From positions 682,001-746,000 of the forward strand of contig NZ_LFIP02000003.1 in NCBI RefSeq assembly GCF_001189235.2: a DNA stretch of 64,000 nucleotides. Reading direction: 5' to 3'. The position numbers and the translations under genes are program-made. Below, piece by piece: positions 61,165 to 64,000 of this stretch. The notes under the pieces are model-generated. The model was not told the origin of the DNA. It ran no database searches and saw only the letters and a program-made list of their open reading frames with translations. Origin of the DNA: Bradyrhizobium embrapense. GTDB lineage: Bacteria; Pseudomonadota; Alphaproteobacteria; Rhizobiales; Xanthobacteraceae. Numbering within the stretch: the first letter of the stretch is position 1; every line of letters starts with the position of its first letter.

Positions 61165-62460
61165 TCAGTGCAGCACCTGAAGTTGGCGCGGCAGCCATAG
61201 CGAGATTTCCGGCAGATAGGTCACGCACATCAGGACAAAGAACATCACCGCGTAGAACGGCCAGATCTTGCGCATGACCTGCTCGATCGTGACCTTGCCG
61301 ACCGCGCATCCGACGAAGAGAATTGCACCGACCGGCGGATGGCACAGGCCGATGCCGAGATTGAGCAGCATGATCATGCCGAAATGGACCGGGTCGACGC
61401 CGAAGTTCTTCATGACCGGCAACAGGATCGGCGTGGCGATCAAGATCGACGGCGCCATGTCGACGAGCGTGCCGAGCACCAGCAGCAGGACGTTGATCAG
61501 GAGCAGGATGACGTACTTGTTATCCGAGATCGACAGGAAGAAGGCCGTCATCTTGGCCGGCATCTGCGTCAGCGCCATGATGTAGCCGACGCTGGAGGCG
61601 CAGGCGATCAGCGTCATCACCATCGCGACAGTGCGCAGCGTGCGATGCAGCAGCACCGGCAGGTCGCGCCAGCGATAGTCGCGATAGATGAACATCGTGA
61701 CGAAGAAGGCCCAGATGCAGGCGATCGCCCCGGCTTCGATGGCGGTGAAGATGCCGCCGAGGATGCCGCCCAGGATGATGACGAGGGTGATGAGACCCCA
61801 GGACGCATCGATGGCGATCCGGATCGCGTCCTTGGCTGGCACGGTCTGGCCGTGCGGGTGCTCGTCGCGATAGGCGACGGCGAGGCACAGGATGATCAGC
61901 GAAAAGCCGAGCAACAGCCCGGGGAACACGCCGGCCATGAAGAGGGCGCTGATCGAGATCGTTCCGCCGGTTGCGAGCGAGTAGAGCACCGCATTGTGGC
62001 TCGGCGGCACCAGCAGCGCCTGCACCGACGAGGTGATCGTCAGGTTGGTCGCGAACACGCGCGGATAGCCGTTCCTTTCCATCTGCGGGATCATTACCGA
62101 ACCGATGGCGGACGTATCGGCGACGGCCGATCCGGAGATGCCGCTCAGGAATGTCGTCGCAAGCACGTTGACGATCGAAAGGCCGCCGCGCAGCCGGGTC
62201 AGTCCAACCAATACGTCGGCAAACGCGACCAGGCGGCGGGCCATGCCGCCCTCCGCCATGATCGCGCCGGCCAGCACGAAGAACGGGATCGTCAGCATCG
62301 CGACCTTGCTGACGCCGTCGGAAATCTTCAGCATCACCGCTTCCAGGGGAATGCCGATCCACAGAGCGCCGACGATCGCCGCCATCGCCAGCGAGTAGGC
62401 GATCGGCATGCCGATCACGAAGCAGAGCAGCATTGTCGCGAGCAGAATGAGGATATCCAT
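61165..62460 (-). CDS. dctM: TRAP transporter large permease (DctM family), second system
   Basis: The protein has 431 residues and twelve or so membrane segments. TTFLSGISGSAVADTSAIGSVMIPQM and AIEAGAIACIWAFFV are typical. GGGAGG lies upstream of ATG 62460. Its partner DctQ gene lies 15 bases upstream. Confidence 0.92.
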   Translation of the reverse strand: MDILILLATMLLCFVIGMPIAYSLAMAAIVGALWIGIPLEAVMLKISDGVSKVAMLTIPFFVLAGAIMAEGGMARRLVAFADVLVGLTRLRGGLSIVNVLATTFLSGISGSAVADTSAIGSVMIPQMERNGYPRVFATNLTITSSVQALLVPPSHNAVLYSLATGGTISISALFMAGVFPGLLLGFSLIILCLAVAYRDEHPHGQTVPAKDAIRIAIDASWGLITLVIILGGILGGIFTAIEAGAIACIWAFFVTMFIYRDYRWRDLPVLLHRTLRTVAMVMTLIACASSVGYIMALTQMPAKMTAFFLSISDNKYVILLLINVLLLVLGTLVDMAPSILIATPILLPVMKNFGVDPVHFGMIMLLNLGIGLCHPPVGAILFVGCAVGKVTIEQVMRKIWPFYAVMFFVLMCVTYLPEISLWLPRQLQVLH

Positions 62461-62475
62461 CGGGGCCTCCCGCGA

Positions 62476-62988
62476 TCAGTCGGCGGATACGTCGCGGTGC
62501 GCTGCGATCGGATCAGGCGGGGCACCCAGGAAAATCCGCTCGATGATGAACAGCAGCAGGCAAGCGCCGCCGATCGGAATCGGAAGATAGGTGACGCCGA
62601 CCGAAAGCGACGGGAAGTCGGCAATCGTGTTGTACCAGGTCACCTCGACGAGCCGGGCGCCCCAGATGATCATGAATAGCGCGATCAGCCCCATCAACAG
62701 CTGGACGGCAAGGTCAGTCAGCTTGCGGAGCGGGTCAGGCAGCTTGTTGGCAAAATATGCGACGTTCATGTGCAGATTGAGCCGATAACCGGCGGCCGCA
62801 CCGATGAACGTCACGACGATGGTGAGCAGCACCGCGAGAGGTTCGGGCCAGGATGCCGCGCTGTTCAGGACATAGCGGGTGAACACCGCCCAGGGGATGA
62901 CGGCCGAGATCAGGATCAGCGCCGCAGAGCCCGTAATGACGCAGGCAAGATACAGATAGTCCATCGCGCGGCGATATGATCCGGCCAT
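62476..62988 (-). CDS. dctQ: TRAP transporter small permease (DctQ family), second system
   Basis: The protein has 170 residues from ATG 62988, which has AGGA at suitable distance; an ATG two codons earlier lies too close to it. It has four membrane segments, with IPWAVFTRYVLNSAASWPEPLAVLL as the family motif. Confidence 0.88.
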   Translation of the reverse strand: MAGSYRRAMDYLYLACVITGSAALILISAVIPWAVFTRYVLNSAASWPEPLAVLLTIVVTFIGAAAGYRLNLHMNVAYFANKLPDPLRKLTDLAVQLLMGLIALFMIIWGARLVEVTWYNTIADFPSLSVGVTYLPIPIGGACLLLFIIERIFLGAPPDPIAAHRDVSAD

Positions 62989-63030
62989 GTCCATTTCCTG
63001 TGAGAAGACGATTTCCTGTGTGAGGCAGTG

Positions 63031-64000
63031 TCAGGCAGACTGGATACGTCCGATCATGTCCTGATACTTCGGGCCATATTTGCCCCATACCGGCTTGACC
63101 GCGTTCTGGAATGGCGCCTTGTCGGCGATCTCGATGATCTCGCACCCGGCAGCCTTCGCTTTTTCCATCGCCTGCTGCTCATAGGTGTTCCAAAGCCCGC
63201 GCTCTTCCATCTGCGCCTCGCGGGCAAGCTTCTTGATCAGCGTCTGGTCATCGGCTGATAGCGCGGACCATGCGCGCTTCGAGAACACCAGCACCTCGGG
63301 AACGATCAGATGCTCGGTCAGCGAAAAGTGCTTCGCGGCGGTGTAGTGATTGCTGAAGACGTAGCTCGGCGGATTGTTCTCGGCGCCGTCGATCACGCCG
63401 GTCTGCAGCGCGCTGAACACCTGATCGTAGCCCATCGCGACACCGTTGCCGCCGAGCGCGTTCATCATGTCGATGAAGATCGGATTGCCGATGACGCGGA
63501 ACTTGAGGCCTTTGATGTCGGCGATCGTCTTGATCGCGTGCTTGGTGTTGTACAGGCTACGCGCTCCGGAATTCATCCAGCACAGCGCGACCAGTCCAGC
63601 ATTCGTGCTTGCCGTGATCTTGTCCAGCAGCTCCTGGCCGATCGGGCCGTCCATCATCCGCTCGGCATGCGCCATGTTCTTGAACAGGAAGGGCATGTTG
63701 ACGACGTTGATGTCGTCGACGATCGGGCCGATCGAGCCGGCGCTGACGCGCAGCATCTGGATCGCGCCGATCTGGGTCTGCTCGATGGTTTCCTTCTCGC
63801 CGCCGAGTTGCATCGAGGGGAACATCTGCAGGGACAGCCGGCCGTTGGTCGCCGCCGCCAGCTTCTTGCCGAGGTTTTCCGTCGCGACCACGGTTGGATA
63901 GCCGGGCGGCTGGACGTCCGACGCCTTGAAGATCGCTTTCGACTGGGCGAGGGCGGTCTGCGCCGAGGTCGCAACCACCGCGCCAAGGCCCGCGCCGATC
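63031..64000 (-). CDS. dctP: TRAP transporter solute-binding protein (DctP family), 5-prime end outside window
   Basis: At least 323 residues are visible; the start and part of the signal peptide lie beyond the right edge. The signal end VATSAQTALAQS is followed by KAIFKASDVQPPGYPTVVA. The DctP motifs LKFRVIGNPIFIDMMNALGG and VFSALQTGVIDGAENNPPSYV are clear, with the carboxylate-binding Arg. It is first in the operon P-Q-M with the Tat amidohydrolase after it. Confidence 0.9.
   Translation of the reverse strand, partial: IGAGLGAVVATSAQTALAQSKAIFKASDVQPPGYPTVVATENLGKKLAAATNGRLSLQMFPSMQLGGEKETIEQTQIGAIQMLRVSAGSIGPIVDDINVVNMPFLFKNMAHAERMMDGPIGQELLDKITASTNAGLVALCWMNSGARSLYNTKHAIKTIADIKGLKFRVIGNPIFIDMMNALGGNGVAMGYDQVFSALQTGVIDGAENNPPSYVFSNHYTAAKHFSLTEHLIVPEVLVFSKRAWSALSADDQTLIKKLAREAQMEERGLWNTYEQQAMEKAKAAGCEIIEIADKAPFQNAVKPVWGKYGPKYQDMIGRIQSA

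Overview
The window looks like chromosomal DNA of a Bradyrhizobium-type alphaproteobacterium (Nitrobacteraceae). This is inferred from high GC content, dense ATGA/GTGA-coupled operons, many LivKHMGF-type ABC importers, TRAP importers and family III CoA-transferases, a GcrA-type regulator, a phasin, an OpgC-like protein and Tat-exported binding proteins. No rRNA, tRNA, CRISPR array or complete insertion sequence was recognised. Region 1 (1-13.7 kb) is an organic-acid uptake and CoA-thioester catabolic block. It starts with the edge of a TetR gene and a 42-codon scar of an acyl-CoA synthetase. A LivKHMGF importer then runs straight into a CoA-transferase, an enoyl-CoA hydratase, a MaoC hydratase and a CitE-like lyase. 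A convergent TRAP operon (P-Q-M-P) ends in another CoA-transferase. The enzyme set resembles the itaconate (Ict/Ich/Ccl) pathway loci. Region 2 (14-19.2 kb) holds a CreBC-like two-component system, a membrane-anchored GH3 enzyme and an OpgC-like acyltransferase. Region 3 (19.3-22.5 kb) is a phage-like regulatory module: an S24/CI-type repressor, a GcrA-like factor, a possible DUF6456-type protein and four 15-bp operator-like palindromes in two pairs, followed by a GFA-family gene. Region 4 (22.7-32.2 kb) contains a CoA-transferase, a GNAT-MFS-YqcI/YcgG-cupin operon facing a GlxA-type regulator, an FMN-dependent 2-hydroxyacid dehydrogenase, a phasin and several small proteins. Region 5 (32.3-39.1 kb) is a decayed prophage-like region. 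It has a 337-bp direct repeat that carries a near-consensus promoter directly followed by a GNRA-capped terminator hairpin, two frameshifted genes with unrelated N-terminal domains but one shared C-terminal tail, two remnants of a terminase large-subunit gene, a lone exported protein and small phage genes. Region 6 (39.4-52.5 kb) encodes a two-component flavin monooxygenase, a TetR regulator, a PuuE-like deacetylase, a luciferase-like oxidoreductase, a three-subunit molybdenum hydroxylase and a second LivKHMGF importer. Together these suggest uptake and oxidation of a (probably N-heterocyclic) compound. Region 7 (52.6-64 kb) has a zinc alcohol dehydrogenase, an Fe3+/aminoethylphosphonate-type ABC importer followed by a phosphodiesterase, a Crp/Fnr regulator, and a Tat-exported amidohydrolase beside a TRAP importer that runs off the right edge.
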